DNA of 64,000 nucleotides from positions 4,578,001 through 4,642,000 of the forward strand of contig NZ_CP061080.1 of the NCBI RefSeq assembly GCF_014495845.1, written 5' to 3'. This DNA comes from Aquibium microcysteis (GTDB lineage: Bacteria > Pseudomonadota > Alphaproteobacteria > Rhizobiales > Rhizobiaceae). A model generated the notes under the pieces. It was given only the letters and a program-made list of their open reading frames with translations, was not told the origin of the DNA and did no database searches. Positions within the stretch are counted from its first letter, which is position 1; every line of letters begins with the position of its first letter. Below, in pieces: positions 1-7,778 of this stretch. Both the position numbers and the translations under genes were made by a program.

Positions 1-614
1 CCGCGGGTGCCTTTTCGGGCGACATCGGTATTTCCAATCCGGACCATCCCGACAACTGGGGTGACTGCACCGATGTGCAGGCCGATTGTCGCACCGCCCC
101 GCATGGCGCGCAGTCGCGGCTGGGCGAGACGGAAGCCCCCGACCCCGTGCTCGATCTCGTCACCTTCTATTCGCAGCATTTGGCCGTGCCCGCCCGGCGC
201 GACGTCGATGATCCGCAGGTCCTGCGCGGCAAGGAGATTTTCCATTCCATCGGCTGCGCCGCCTGCCACACGCCCAAATACGTGACCCGCAAGGACGCGC
301 CCGACAAGACGCTCGCCTTCCAGCTGATATGGCCCTATTCGGACCTCCTGCTCCACGATCTCGGGCCGGGGATGGCCGACTGGCAGCCGGTGGGGGATGC
401 GCGCGGCGGCGAATGGCGCACGCAGCCGCTCTGGGGGATCGGCCTGACGCAGACGGTCAGCGGGCACACCTTCTTCCTCCATGACGGTCGCGCGCGAAAT
501 CTCGTGGAGGCCATCCTCTGGCATGGCGGCGAGGCCGAAGCCGTGACGGAGGGGTTCAAGGCCCTTCCGAAAGCCGACCGCGACGCACTGGTCCGCTTCC
601 TGGAATCGCTGTGA
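1..614 (+). CDS. Di-haem oxidoreductase, DUF1111 family (5' end outside window)
   Basis: C-terminal part of a DUF1111 (putative thiol oxidoreductase / di-haem peroxidase-like) protein. The reading frame is open from base 3, so the true start lies upstream. One c-type haem site, CAACH, is visible about 85 residues in, followed by the conserved region around TQTVSGHTFFLHDGRARN and the usual ending in which the last helix is rich in D, R and L. The protein is expected in the periplasm. Its stop overlaps the ATG of the imelysin gene (TGATG). DUF1111-imelysin-DUF1513 is a known iron-uptake gene set, normally preceded by a first imelysin gene that would lie outside the window. The electron-transfer role in iron uptake is inferred. 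Confidence 0.88.
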   Translation, partial: AGAFSGDIGISNPDHPDNWGDCTDVQADCRTAPHGAQSRLGETEAPDPVLDLVTFYSQHLAVPARRDVDDPQVLRGKEIFHSIGCAACHTPKYVTRKDAPDKTLAFQLIWPYSDLLLHDLGPGMADWQPVGDARGGEWRTQPLWGIGLTQTVSGHTFFLHDGRARNLVEAILWHGGEAEAVTEGFKALPKADRDALVRFLESL

Positions 615-1702
615 TGGTCCTGCGACGCCTGATCCTCGCCGCCGCCTGCCTGGCGCAACCGGTCGCCGTCGTCCCGGCCGGCGCCATCGAACCGCCCGGT
701 GCCGCGGCGATGGTGCAGGATGCGATCGAAGGCTACATCCGGCCGGCCTATGCGTCGTTCGCATCGACTGCCGGCGTCCTTGGCGGCGCCGTCGACGCTC
801 TGTGTCGCGAGCCCTCTCCGACGCATCTCGGGATGGCCCGCAGCGCGTTCGGCGCGATCGTCGATGCCTGGTCGCGCGTCGAGCTCGTGCGGTTCGGGCC
901 GGTGATGGACGACAACCGCCTGGAACGGATCTTGTACTGGCCGGACCGGCGCTCGACCGGTCTGAAGCAGGTGCAGGCGATTCTCGCGGACAGGGATGCT
1001 GGCGCCGTCGTGCCGGAATCGCTCGCCGGCAAGAGTGTGGCCGTGCAGGGACTGGGTGCGCTGGAATTCGTGCTGTTCGGCACCGGCAGCGACGATCTGG
1101 CGACCGCAGCCGGCTTCCGCTGCGCCTATGGGGCCGCGATTTCCGCCAATCTCGGGTCGATCGCAGCCCGGCTCGACACGGCCTGGTCGACGGGCGAGGC
1201 CGCCGCCGGCCTCTGGGCGGCGCCGGGCCCGGACAACCCGCTCTACCGCGACGGCGGGGAAGCCCTGGGCGAATTGCTGGATACGATGATCCACGGACTC
1301 GAACTCGTCCGCGACGTCCGCATCGACGGTTTCATGGGCGACGCGGCTTCCGGCGACAAGCCGAAGCAGGCGCTGTTCTGGCGCTCGGAAGAGACCATCG
1401 CCGCTCTCCGCGGCAACCTGGCATCGATCGCCGGGCTGCTGGAGGCCTCGGACATGACCGCCAGCCTGCCCGAGGATCGCCGCTGGATCGTCGGCTCCGC
1501 GCGGTTCGAACTCGCCAATGCCGACCGCGCTCTGTCCGGGCTCGAGGGACTGCCGATCGGCGATATCCTCGCAGACCCCGACCGGCGCGCAAGGCTCGAC
1601 TACGCCCGGCTCGTCACCACGAGCCTGTCCGACGTGATCGGCCGCCAGCTGAGCGGCGAGTTCGGCCTGACCGTGGGCTTCTCGTCGCTCGACGGAGACT
1701 GA
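614..1702 (+). CDS. Imelysin family periplasmic protein
   Basis: 362 residues with an N-terminal signal peptide (about residues 1-25, hydrophobic LILAAACLA core, cleavage near AGA). The helical imelysin fold is recognised from the YIRPAYASFA start and the block around VQGLGALEFVLFG. Classical imelysins (ICMP, IrpA) carry GxHxxE there; this copy has GLGALE, so the metal-ligand histidine is missing. That matches the second, DUF1111-linked imelysin type and suggests a structural or accessory role in periplasmic iron uptake rather than direct metal binding. A GTG at 611 is also in frame, but the ATG at 614 overlaps the upstream stop and is preferred. Confidence 0.85.
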   Translation: MVLRRLILAAACLAQPVAVVPAGAIEPPGAAAMVQDAIEGYIRPAYASFASTAGVLGGAVDALCREPSPTHLGMARSAFGAIVDAWSRVELVRFGPVMDDNRLERILYWPDRRSTGLKQVQAILADRDAGAVVPESLAGKSVAVQGLGALEFVLFGTGSDDLATAAGFRCAYGAAISANLGSIAARLDTAWSTGEAAAGLWAAPGPDNPLYRDGGEALGELLDTMIHGLELVRDVRIDGFMGDAASGDKPKQALFWRSEETIAALRGNLASIAGLLEASDMTASLPEDRRWIVGSARFELANADRALSGLEGLPIGDILADPDRRARLDYARLVTTSLSDVIGRQLSGEFGLTVGFSSLDGD

Positions 1703-1704
1703 GG

Positions 1705-2814
1705 ATGCGATCCGGCCGGGCTATATCGGTCGTCGACCGACGTGTCTTCCTGAAGGCCGCGGGGGCTGCGTTCCTGGCCGGCCTGGCGCCGGACGCCGCC
1801 GCGGCCATGCTTGCCGCCGACGCCGTCTTCGCCACCGCCTATGTCGACCGGGAGGGAAGCTACGGCATCGCCCTTCTCTCGGAAGAGGGGCATCTCGTCC
1901 ACACCCAGCCGCTGCCGGATCGGGGTCACGACGTCGCCTTCGATCCCCTGACCGGTCGTGCCGTGGCATTCGCACGCCGCCCGGGCACGTTCGCGGTCGT
2001 CTTCGACCGGACCGGCATGACCGCGCCATCGACCATCGCGGCCGCGCCAGGGCGCCACTTCTTCGGTCACGGCGTCTTCTCGCCGGACGGCCGGCTTCTC
2101 TATGCGACGGAGAACGACATCGACGCCGCCGCCGGTCTGATTGGCGTCTACGATGCGACCGCCGGCTTTGCCCGCATCGGCGAGTTCCAGACCCACGGCA
2201 TGGACCCGCACGAACTCCTGCTGATGCCGGACGGCCGAACCCTGGCCGTTGCCAATGGCGGCATCGAGACCCATCCGGACTTCGGCCGCGCCAAGCTCAA
2301 CCTCTCCACCATGAAGCCATCGCTCGTCTTTCTCGACCGTCACACCGGGTCGCTGGTCGAAAGCCACGAACTGGCGCCCGCCCTTCACCAGCTTTCGATC
2401 CGCCACATGGATCTCGATGCCCGTGGCCGCGTCTGGTTCGGCTGCCAGTATGAGGGACCCGCGCTGGATCGCCCGTCGCTCGTGGGTCGCGTGCAGCCCG
2501 GAAGCGGGATTGCGCTGCTCGACATGCCGGACGACGTGCTCGCGGGTTTGCGAAACTACGTCGGCTCCGTCGCGGCAAATCCGGCGGCAGGGACGGTCGC
2601 GGTCTCGTCTCCGCAGGGAAACCGGCTGGCCGTCATCGATACGGAGACGGGGATGCTCGTCGGGGACCTGGTGCTGACGGAAGTCTGCGGTCTCGCCGCC
2701 GATCGCGACGGCTATTTCGCCACGACGGGCGAGGGGCGCATCGTCCCTGCCTCGGGCGAGGACGCGACGCTGCCCGGCTATGTCTGGGACAACCACATTC
2801 TCAGGATCGGCTGA
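1705..2814 (+). CDS. DUF1513 domain protein, Tat-exported beta-propeller
   Basis: 369 residues starting two bases after the imelysin stop. The N-terminus has a twin-arginine signal (RRVFLKAAG followed by a hydrophobic stretch to about residue 35), so export through Tat is likely. The body is the DUF1513 family: repeated strands with motifs such as GHDVAFDPLTGR, FGHGVFSPDGRLLYATEND and MDPHELLLMPDGRTL, consistent with a seven-bladed propeller resembling WD/NHL repeats. DUF1513 is the usual last gene of the imelysin iron-uptake operon. Its biochemical job is not known. It meets phnN tail to tail with a 42-base gap and no convincing terminator. Confidence 0.85.
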   Translation: MRSGRAISVVDRRVFLKAAGAAFLAGLAPDAAAAMLAADAVFATAYVDREGSYGIALLSEEGHLVHTQPLPDRGHDVAFDPLTGRAVAFARRPGTFAVVFDRTGMTAPSTIAAAPGRHFFGHGVFSPDGRLLYATENDIDAAAGLIGVYDATAGFARIGEFQTHGMDPHELLLMPDGRTLAVANGGIETHPDFGRAKLNLSTMKPSLVFLDRHTGSLVESHELAPALHQLSIRHMDLDARGRVWFGCQYEGPALDRPSLVGRVQPGSGIALLDMPDDVLAGLRNYVGSVAANPAAGTVAVSSPQGNRLAVIDTETGMLVGDLVLTEVCGLAADRDGYFATTGEGRIVPASGEDATLPGYVWDNHILRIG

Positions 2815-2856
2815 TGCCGGCGCCGGGGGCGGCGAGCCTTCGGGCCATCCGCGCCA

Positions 2857-3489
2857 TCAAGGGTCGACGGCAGAGGCCGCCATCGCGCCGGCCGTCCGGA
2901 TCGCCGCGACAAGGGCGTCGCCGGCGTCTTCCACCAGCCCGTCATTGACGATCGAAACGACGGCGCCGCCGAGCCCGTCGGCAGATGCCGAGGCCCGGGC
3001 GAGCCGGGCCGAAACCTCTTCGGCGTTTTCGCGGCCGCGCGCCGCGAGCCGCTTCGCCAGCGTCTGCGGGCTGGCGGCGATGGCCACGACGCAGACATGC
3101 CTGTAGCGCGCCCTGACCGCGTCGAGGGCGGACCGGGAGAGATTGGCAACGACCGTATCGCCCGCCGCGATGTGGCGATTCACGCTCTCCGGCAACCCGT
3201 ACCGGAGACCGTGCGCCTGCCACGACAGCGCGAATGCCCCGTCCGCCAGCGCGCACTCGAAAGCGTCCGGCGAAAGCGTGTCATGATCTTCGGTCGATCC
3301 GTCCGCCGGCCGCGTGATCACGCGCCGCACGAAATGCACGGGAGTCCCATCGCAAGTGTCAAGCCGGGCCCTGGCATAGGCAAGCAGGGTATCCTTGCCG
3401 ACGCCGCTCGGCCCCACCACGGCCACGAACGCTCCCTGGCACTCGCGCCGGTCGACCTGGCGCGACGACATCTCCCGCTCGGGTCCCAT
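2857..3489 (-). CDS. phnN: Ribose 1,5-bisphosphate phosphokinase PhnN
   Basis: 210-residue guanylate-kinase-like enzyme that phosphorylates ribose 1,5-bisphosphate to PRPP, the last step of the C-P lyase pathway. A P-loop is visible at residues 26-34 (GPSGVGKDT), followed by FVRRVITRP and a SWQAHGLRYG segment typical of PhnN. The ATG shares a base with the phnM stop (TGATG), so translation is coupled and phnN is the last gene of the phn run. A second in-frame Met at residue 7 is a possible start. It sits convergent with the DUF1513 gene. Confidence 0.93.
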   Translation of the reverse strand: MGPEREMSSRQVDRRECQGAFVAVVGPSGVGKDTLLAYARARLDTCDGTPVHFVRRVITRPADGSTEDHDTLSPDAFECALADGAFALSWQAHGLRYGLPESVNRHIAAGDTVVANLSRSALDAVRARYRHVCVVAIAASPQTLAKRLAARGRENAEEVSARLARASASADGLGGAVVSIVNDGLVEDAGDALVAAIRTAGAMAASAVDP

Positions 3490-4628
3490 CAGGCGACGCG
3501 GCGGCCTTCGCGCCAGACCGAGCGCACGACGGGAATGTGCTCGTCCACCCGGACGCGGACGAGATCGGCGCGCTTTCCCGGCGCGATCTCGCCGCGATCG
3601 GTGAGCCCGGTCGCCGCGGCCGGATTCTTCGACACCATCGCCACGGCCTGGGGCAGCGAGACGGAGTCGACGACGTCGCCGAGGAAGAACGCCGACTGGA
3701 TCAGACTGTAGGGGATGTAGTCGGACGACAGGATGTCGAGGCAGCCGTGTTCGGCGAGTTCCCGCGCCGACACGTTGCCCGAGTGCGACCCGCCGCGCAC
3801 GACGTTCGGCGCGCCCATCAGGACGCCCATGCCCGCATCCTTGGATGCCGCCGCGGCGGCCAGCGTGGTCGGAAACTCCGCCACCTTGATTCCCTGTTCG
3901 ACCGCCTCTTCAACATGCGCGGTAGTCGCGTCGTCATGGCTTGCCAGCACGATCCCGCGATCCTGGCACGCCCTCGCGATCGCGACGCGATTGCTCCGGG
4001 AGTTGCGGTCCGACTGCGCCATGCGCTTCTCGCAGAAGCGGATGAACTCTTCATCCGTAAGTTTAAGCTTACGTTGATAATAGTAGGAGTAGGTCTCGAG
4101 GTTGACGAACTGGCGCTGGCCGGGCGCATGGTCCATCAGGGATGCGAGCCGCACGCGCGCGTCGCCGTCGAAATGCGCGAAGCCTTCGAGACAGTCGTCG
4201 GCCGAGACCTCGCAGCGCAGGTGGATGAAGTGATCGGCCCGCAGCCTGTCGTTGGCGACACCGTCCTCGATCGCGTCGGCGAGCCTGCGCATGTCCTGGG
4301 CCGTGATGTCCGGGTCCTCGTCCATGCCGACCCGCAGAGCGTCGAAGACGGTGGTGATACCCGAGGTCGCCACCTGTGCATCATGCGCCAGCACGGCTGC
4401 CAGCGGGTTCCAGCGAACTTTCGGACGCGGCGCGTAGTGACCCTCCAGATGGTCCGTATGCAGTTCGACGAGCCCGGGAATCAGGTAGTCGCCGCCGAAG
4501 TCTTCTCCGACCCGAACGACCCCGTGCGAAATGTCGGCGATCAGTCCGTCCCGGACGGCGACCGTACCCTCGACGATCTCGTCGGCCAGCACGATTCGGG
4601 CGTTGGTGAGGATCAGTTCCGTCGGCAT
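3489..4628 (-). CDS. phnM: Alpha-D-ribose 1-methylphosphonate 5-triphosphate diphosphatase PhnM
   Basis: 379-residue amidohydrolase-superfamily enzyme. In the C-P lyase pathway PhnM removes pyrophosphate from the 5-triphosphate product of PhnGHI. The metal-binding HTDH motif is at residues 57-60 (in LVELHTDHLEGH), the carboxy half has GSHSGNVSA and LSSDYIPYSL, and the length is normal for PhnM. It starts one base after the stop of the DUF1045 gene and overlaps phnN downstream, so DUF1045-phnM-phnN form one transcription unit. Near 4060-4095 the DNA is locally AT-rich, but the frame and protein conservation are undisturbed. Confidence 0.95.
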   Translation of the reverse strand: MPTELILTNARIVLADEIVEGTVAVRDGLIADISHGVVRVGEDFGGDYLIPGLVELHTDHLEGHYAPRPKVRWNPLAAVLAHDAQVATSGITTVFDALRVGMDEDPDITAQDMRRLADAIEDGVANDRLRADHFIHLRCEVSADDCLEGFAHFDGDARVRLASLMDHAPGQRQFVNLETYSYYYQRKLKLTDEEFIRFCEKRMAQSDRNSRSNRVAIARACQDRGIVLASHDDATTAHVEEAVEQGIKVAEFPTTLAAAAASKDAGMGVLMGAPNVVRGGSHSGNVSARELAEHGCLDILSSDYIPYSLIQSAFFLGDVVDSVSLPQAVAMVSKNPAAATGLTDRGEIAPGKRADLVRVRVDEHIPVVRSVWREGRRVA

Positions 4629-4629
4629 G

Positions 4630-5337
4630 TCATGCGGTCTTTCGTTTCGGCAGCCGGCCGAGCGCGCGGTGCGCCAGGACGGTGAAGGGCGCGCCGGGCT
4701 CCGGCTCGGCGAAGAGGGCGATCGAATCGACGATCAGCGGCCCGTCGAGCAGAGACCCGAAATAGGATTCGATCGACCCGCGGAATCGTTGCGACTCCGC
4801 CGCCGGCACCTGACCCGACAGGGTCATGTGGAAGCGAAAAGCCTCGAACACGTAGGGATAGCCCCACTGGTGCAGATACTTCAACTGGGCGGGCGTCAGT
4901 TTCTCGGGGTTGCGGCGCGCGATGTCGGCCTCCGACATCGGCGCGCGAAACCGGTCGAAGGCGACGACGATGTCGCTCGCGAGGCCATCCAGCGCCTCGC
5001 TTCGCTGGGCAGGCGTCAGCGCGAAGAACCTGTCGATCTGCGACAGCCGGATCGCGGGCAGCGCCACGGGAGAGAGAGCTTCGGCGAAGGCGTCGAAGGC
5101 GCCGAGGAGGCTGCCTTCCGTCTCGCTGGGCGCGAGTTCGAAGGGCGCCTTCAGCGTCGCGTGGAACCCGTAGCGGCGAGCCGACGCCGTGAAATAGGCG
5201 AGCTCCTCCCGCGTCAGGCCGGGGACGTCCGGGCGCGTGACGGCTTCGCCCGTGAAGGCGTCGCGCCCGAGCCAGCGCGAAGCCGCCATCGTCAGCGGAT
5301 CGCCGTGAGGCGGCGTGAAATAAATGGCGTATCGCAT
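4630..5337 (-). CDS. DUF1045 phosphonate-locus protein, likely 2H phosphoesterase
   Basis: 235 residues, matching the putative phosphonate metabolism protein family (DUF1045, TIGR03223). The start at MRYAIYFTPP is the conserved family N-terminus; the open frame continues 45 codons upstream without support. Two HxT motifs are visible: HAT at 59-61 (GFHATLKAPF) and HMT at 170-172 (FHMTLSG). Paired HxT motifs spaced like this define the 2H phosphoesterase fold (2'-5' RNA ligase, cyclic phosphodiesterases). PhnP, which opens the 5-phosphoribosyl 1,2-cyclic phosphate made by C-P lyase, is not encoded in this locus, so this protein is a candidate substitute. Family call is secure; the function is inference. 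Confidence 0.88.
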   Translation of the reverse strand: MRYAIYFTPPHGDPLTMAASRWLGRDAFTGEAVTRPDVPGLTREELAYFTASARRYGFHATLKAPFELAPSETEGSLLGAFDAFAEALSPVALPAIRLSQIDRFFALTPAQRSEALDGLASDIVVAFDRFRAPMSEADIARRNPEKLTPAQLKYLHQWGYPYVFEAFRFHMTLSGQVPAAESQRFRGSIESYFGSLLDGPLIVDSIALFAEPEPGAPFTVLAHRALGRLPKRKTA

Positions 5338-5366
5338 GGGATCATCCTCGCCGGAGGCGATGGCAT

Positions 5367-5384
5367 AGGTGATTTTCGTGACAG
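5367..5384 (-). promoter_or_regulatory. Weak candidate Pho box before DUF1045-phnM-phnN
   Basis: Read on the minus strand the 18-mer is CTGTCACGAAAATCACCT. The first half (CTGTCAC) fits the PhoB half-site, the second (ATCACCT) fits poorly; by eye 12 of 18 positions match the E. coli pstS box. It lies 30 bases before the DUF1045 start in the 162-base gap after phnE, followed by TATGCC as a possible -10. It could give phnM and phnN a local phosphate-starvation promoter. Confidence 0.3.
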
Positions 5385-5499
5385 AATGACGAAGACGGGC
5401 AGCATTTGCATAGCACATCAGGCGCTGCGCGTCATGGCTGCCCGCCGTTCCGGGCTGGTCGAAAACGGACATCGCGTCGACCTGCCCCCCTTGCCAGCG

Positions 5500-6855
5500 T
5501 CAGGAATTGGCGGGCGACGTGGACCTGCCGATCAGGCGCTGGCGCAGCCATCCCGACAGGATGTCCATCGCGCTGACCATCAGAAGCGTCAGGATGATGT
5601 AGTAGCTCACCTCTTCCCAGTCCTTCTGCGTCTGGATCGCCTGGGTGAGCAGGAGCCCGATGCCGCCGCCGACGATGGCGCCGATCACCGTGGCGCTGCG
5701 GGTGTTGGACTCCAGGTAGTAGAGCACCTGGCTGAGGATCACCGGTGCGACTTGCGGGATGACGCCGAAGCGGTTGCGCTGCAGCGCGTTGGCGCCTGTC
5801 GAGCGCAATCCGTCGATCTGTTTGCCGTCCACGTTCTCGAGCGCTTCGGAAAACAGCTTGCCGAAGGTGCCGGAATCGGTCGTCAGGATTGCCAGCGCCC
5901 CGGTCAGCGGCCCCGGCCCGAAGGCACGGCTGAGGATGATCGTCCAGATCAGCCCGTCGACGCCGCGCAGGAAGTCGAACAGGCGGCGGATGCCGAAGCG
6001 GACGAGGATGTTCGGTGAGAAGTTCGTCGCCGCGAGGAACGCCAGCGGAAAGGCGATCAGGAAAGCGCCCATCGTGCCCAGGAAGGCCATCAGAACCGTC
6101 TCGAAGATCGCCCAGACCACGTCCTTGTGGCGCCACATGGCGTTGTTCCAGAAATCCGACGCCATGGCGCCGACATTCGAGGATCCGGGCCGCACCTGCT
6201 CTCCGCTGACGGCGAGCTCTGCCAGCTGGCCCCACGATTTGCCCGAGAAGGGGCTGTCGAGCGTGAAGAAGAACAACTCCCACCCGTTGAAGTACCGCAG
6301 CGCTTCCGTGCGGTTGCGCGTGACCGACACGCGCCCGGCCGGCCGTGTGATCGAGACGCGCGTGCTCGAGGCATTGATCCAGCCCGGGACGTCGCCGGAG
6401 GGCGTGTCGAGCGTGATGCCGTCCTCGGTACGATGGATCGTCACCAGCCCGTAGCCGGGAACCGCATAGCGCACCCCGTCCGGATTAAAGCGCACGCTCT
6501 CGCCGTCCTCCAGCGCGATCACCACCGACTGTCCGTCGCGCTTGACCCAGTCCGGCCAGGCGTCCGGCGGGTAGAGCCCCTTGTTCTCGCCTTCGATCGC
6601 CACGCTCGTCTCGCCGGAACGATTGTCCAGGGTGACGTGGACCTTGTGGCTGTAGGTGTCGGCGAGCAGGATCCGGGCATTGTCCAGCCTCGCCCTTTCC
6701 GCGAGGCCGGGAATGTCGAAGGCGAAGAACACGTAGACGAGATAGAGGAGGATGACGGCCGGAACGCCGAATGCGATCATGCGCTTGCGGCGAAAAAGAC
6801 CGGTGGCCGACGCGCGGGCCAGAGCCGGATCGTATCCGGAATCGGCAATCGCCAT
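5500..6855 (-). CDS. phnE: Phosphonate ABC transporter permease PhnE (second copy, long form)
   Basis: 451-residue inner-membrane permease. The start MAIADSGYDP overlaps the stop of the first phnE (TGATG). TM1 lies at about residues 30-50. It is followed by a long, non-hydrophobic segment of roughly 180 residues predicted periplasmic, and then the usual core with the EAA-type loop (SEALENVDGKQIDGLRSTGAN). The carboxy TMs carry the conserved ATVIGAIVGGGIGLLL block. Ordinary PhnE is about 260-290 residues, so the extra domain roughly doubles it. Known phosphonate transporters with two PhnE proteins likely form a heterodimeric channel with PhnC and PhnD. Confidence 0.92.
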   Translation of the reverse strand: MAIADSGYDPALARASATGLFRRKRMIAFGVPAVILLYLVYVFFAFDIPGLAERARLDNARILLADTYSHKVHVTLDNRSGETSVAIEGENKGLYPPDAWPDWVKRDGQSVVIALEDGESVRFNPDGVRYAVPGYGLVTIHRTEDGITLDTPSGDVPGWINASSTRVSITRPAGRVSVTRNRTEALRYFNGWELFFFTLDSPFSGKSWGQLAELAVSGEQVRPGSSNVGAMASDFWNNAMWRHKDVVWAIFETVLMAFLGTMGAFLIAFPLAFLAATNFSPNILVRFGIRRLFDFLRGVDGLIWTIILSRAFGPGPLTGALAILTTDSGTFGKLFSEALENVDGKQIDGLRSTGANALQRNRFGVIPQVAPVILSQVLYYLESNTRSATVIGAIVGGGIGLLLTQAIQTQKDWEEVSYYIILTLLMVSAMDILSGWLRQRLIGRSTSPANS

Positions 6856-7715
6856 CAGAATCCCCTCACGAGCTTGTTTCTGAAGTGGCTCGACGTCTGG
6901 TCGATCACCACGATCGTCAGGAAGAGCAGGATGAAGATCGCCGCGGCGGCGTCGTAGCGGCCCGTCCCCCACGAGATGGCGATCCTCAGCTCGGAACCGA
7001 TGCCGCCGGCCCCCACGAAGCCCAGGATGGCCGAGGCGCGCACGTTGATCTCGAAGCGCAGCAGTGCGTAGGAGAGGTAGTTGGGCGCGACCTGCGGCAT
7101 CACGCCGAGCCACATCCGCTGCAGCCAGGATGCGCCGACCGACGTCAGCCCTTCGACCGGCTTCAGGTCCGCGTTCTCGTTGACCTCGGAGAACAGCTTG
7201 CCGAGCGCGCCGGCGGTATGGAAGGTGATGGCGATCATTGCCGGCACCGGTCCGCCGCCGAGAACGAAGATCAGCACGAGAGCGATCACGACTTCCGGCA
7301 GCGCGCGCATGACGTCCATCATGCGGCGGAAGACGCCGATCAGGCGCGGCCAGCGCGCGAGCCCGCGTGTCGACAGGAGGGACAGCAGGATCGCGCCCAT
7401 CGCGCCGATCAGCGTCGAGACGGCGGCGATGTTGATGGTCTCGATCAGCGCCGGGAAGTACTTCACGAGGTTGCCCGGCATCGCCGGGGCCTTCTCGATA
7501 GCTTCCCGCACCAGTTCCGCCGGGAAGTCGAAGACGCGGCTCAGGCCCGACCAGAACCCGCCGGCATTGCGCTCGTCAGCGAGATCGAAACCGGCCGCCA
7601 GCATCGCCACGAAGACGATCAGCACGATACCCGAATAGACCCGCTTGCGCTGCACCAGCGCCATGTAGCCGGCCTTGATGTCGGTCGCCGATCCGCCGAG
7701 CGTCGCGTTTGCCAT
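6855..7715 (-). CDS. phnE: Phosphonate ABC transporter permease PhnE (first copy)
   Basis: 286-residue permease of normal PhnE length with about six membrane segments. The EAA loop SEVNENADLKPVEGLTSVGAS and the ASAILGFVGAGGIGSEL block are typical. It couples to ATPase PhnC and receives phosphonate from PhnD. It is separated from phnD by 63 bases that contain a strong hairpin, and overlaps the long phnE downstream. Paralogy to the long PhnE is visible in the shared LQRxxxGVxPQVAP segment. Confidence 0.94.
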   Translation of the reverse strand: MANATLGGSATDIKAGYMALVQRKRVYSGIVLIVFVAMLAAGFDLADERNAGGFWSGLSRVFDFPAELVREAIEKAPAMPGNLVKYFPALIETINIAAVSTLIGAMGAILLSLLSTRGLARWPRLIGVFRRMMDVMRALPEVVIALVLIFVLGGGPVPAMIAITFHTAGALGKLFSEVNENADLKPVEGLTSVGASWLQRMWLGVMPQVAPNYLSYALLRFEINVRASAILGFVGAGGIGSELRIAISWGTGRYDAAAAIFILLFLTIVVIDQTSSHFRNKLVRGF

Positions 7716-7736
7716 GCCCCTGCCCTTCCAATGCGA

Positions 7737-7764
7737 ACGGACGGGCTCTCGCGAGCCCGTCCGT
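7737..7764 (-). terminator. Stable hairpin between phnD and phnE
   Basis: Perfect 12-bp inverted repeat (ACGGACGGGCTC / GAGCCCGTCCGT) with a 4-base loop, 14 bases after the phnD stop. No T-run follows on the minus strand, so full termination is unlikely. Hairpins after binding-protein genes of ABC operons commonly stabilise the upstream mRNA and lower permease expression. That role is inferred here. Confidence 0.55.
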
Positions 7765-7778
7765 CGATGTGAACCTGA

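Noticed and set aside
802..1704. Upstream extension of the DUF1513 frame into the imelysin gene
   Set aside because: The translation is arginine-rich and antifunctional, and the Tat signal begins only at 1705.
4060..4095. AT-rich palindrome CGTAAG-N6-CTTACG inside phnM
   Set aside because: It lies in conserved coding sequence (YYQRKLKLTDEEF region) and has no promoter context.
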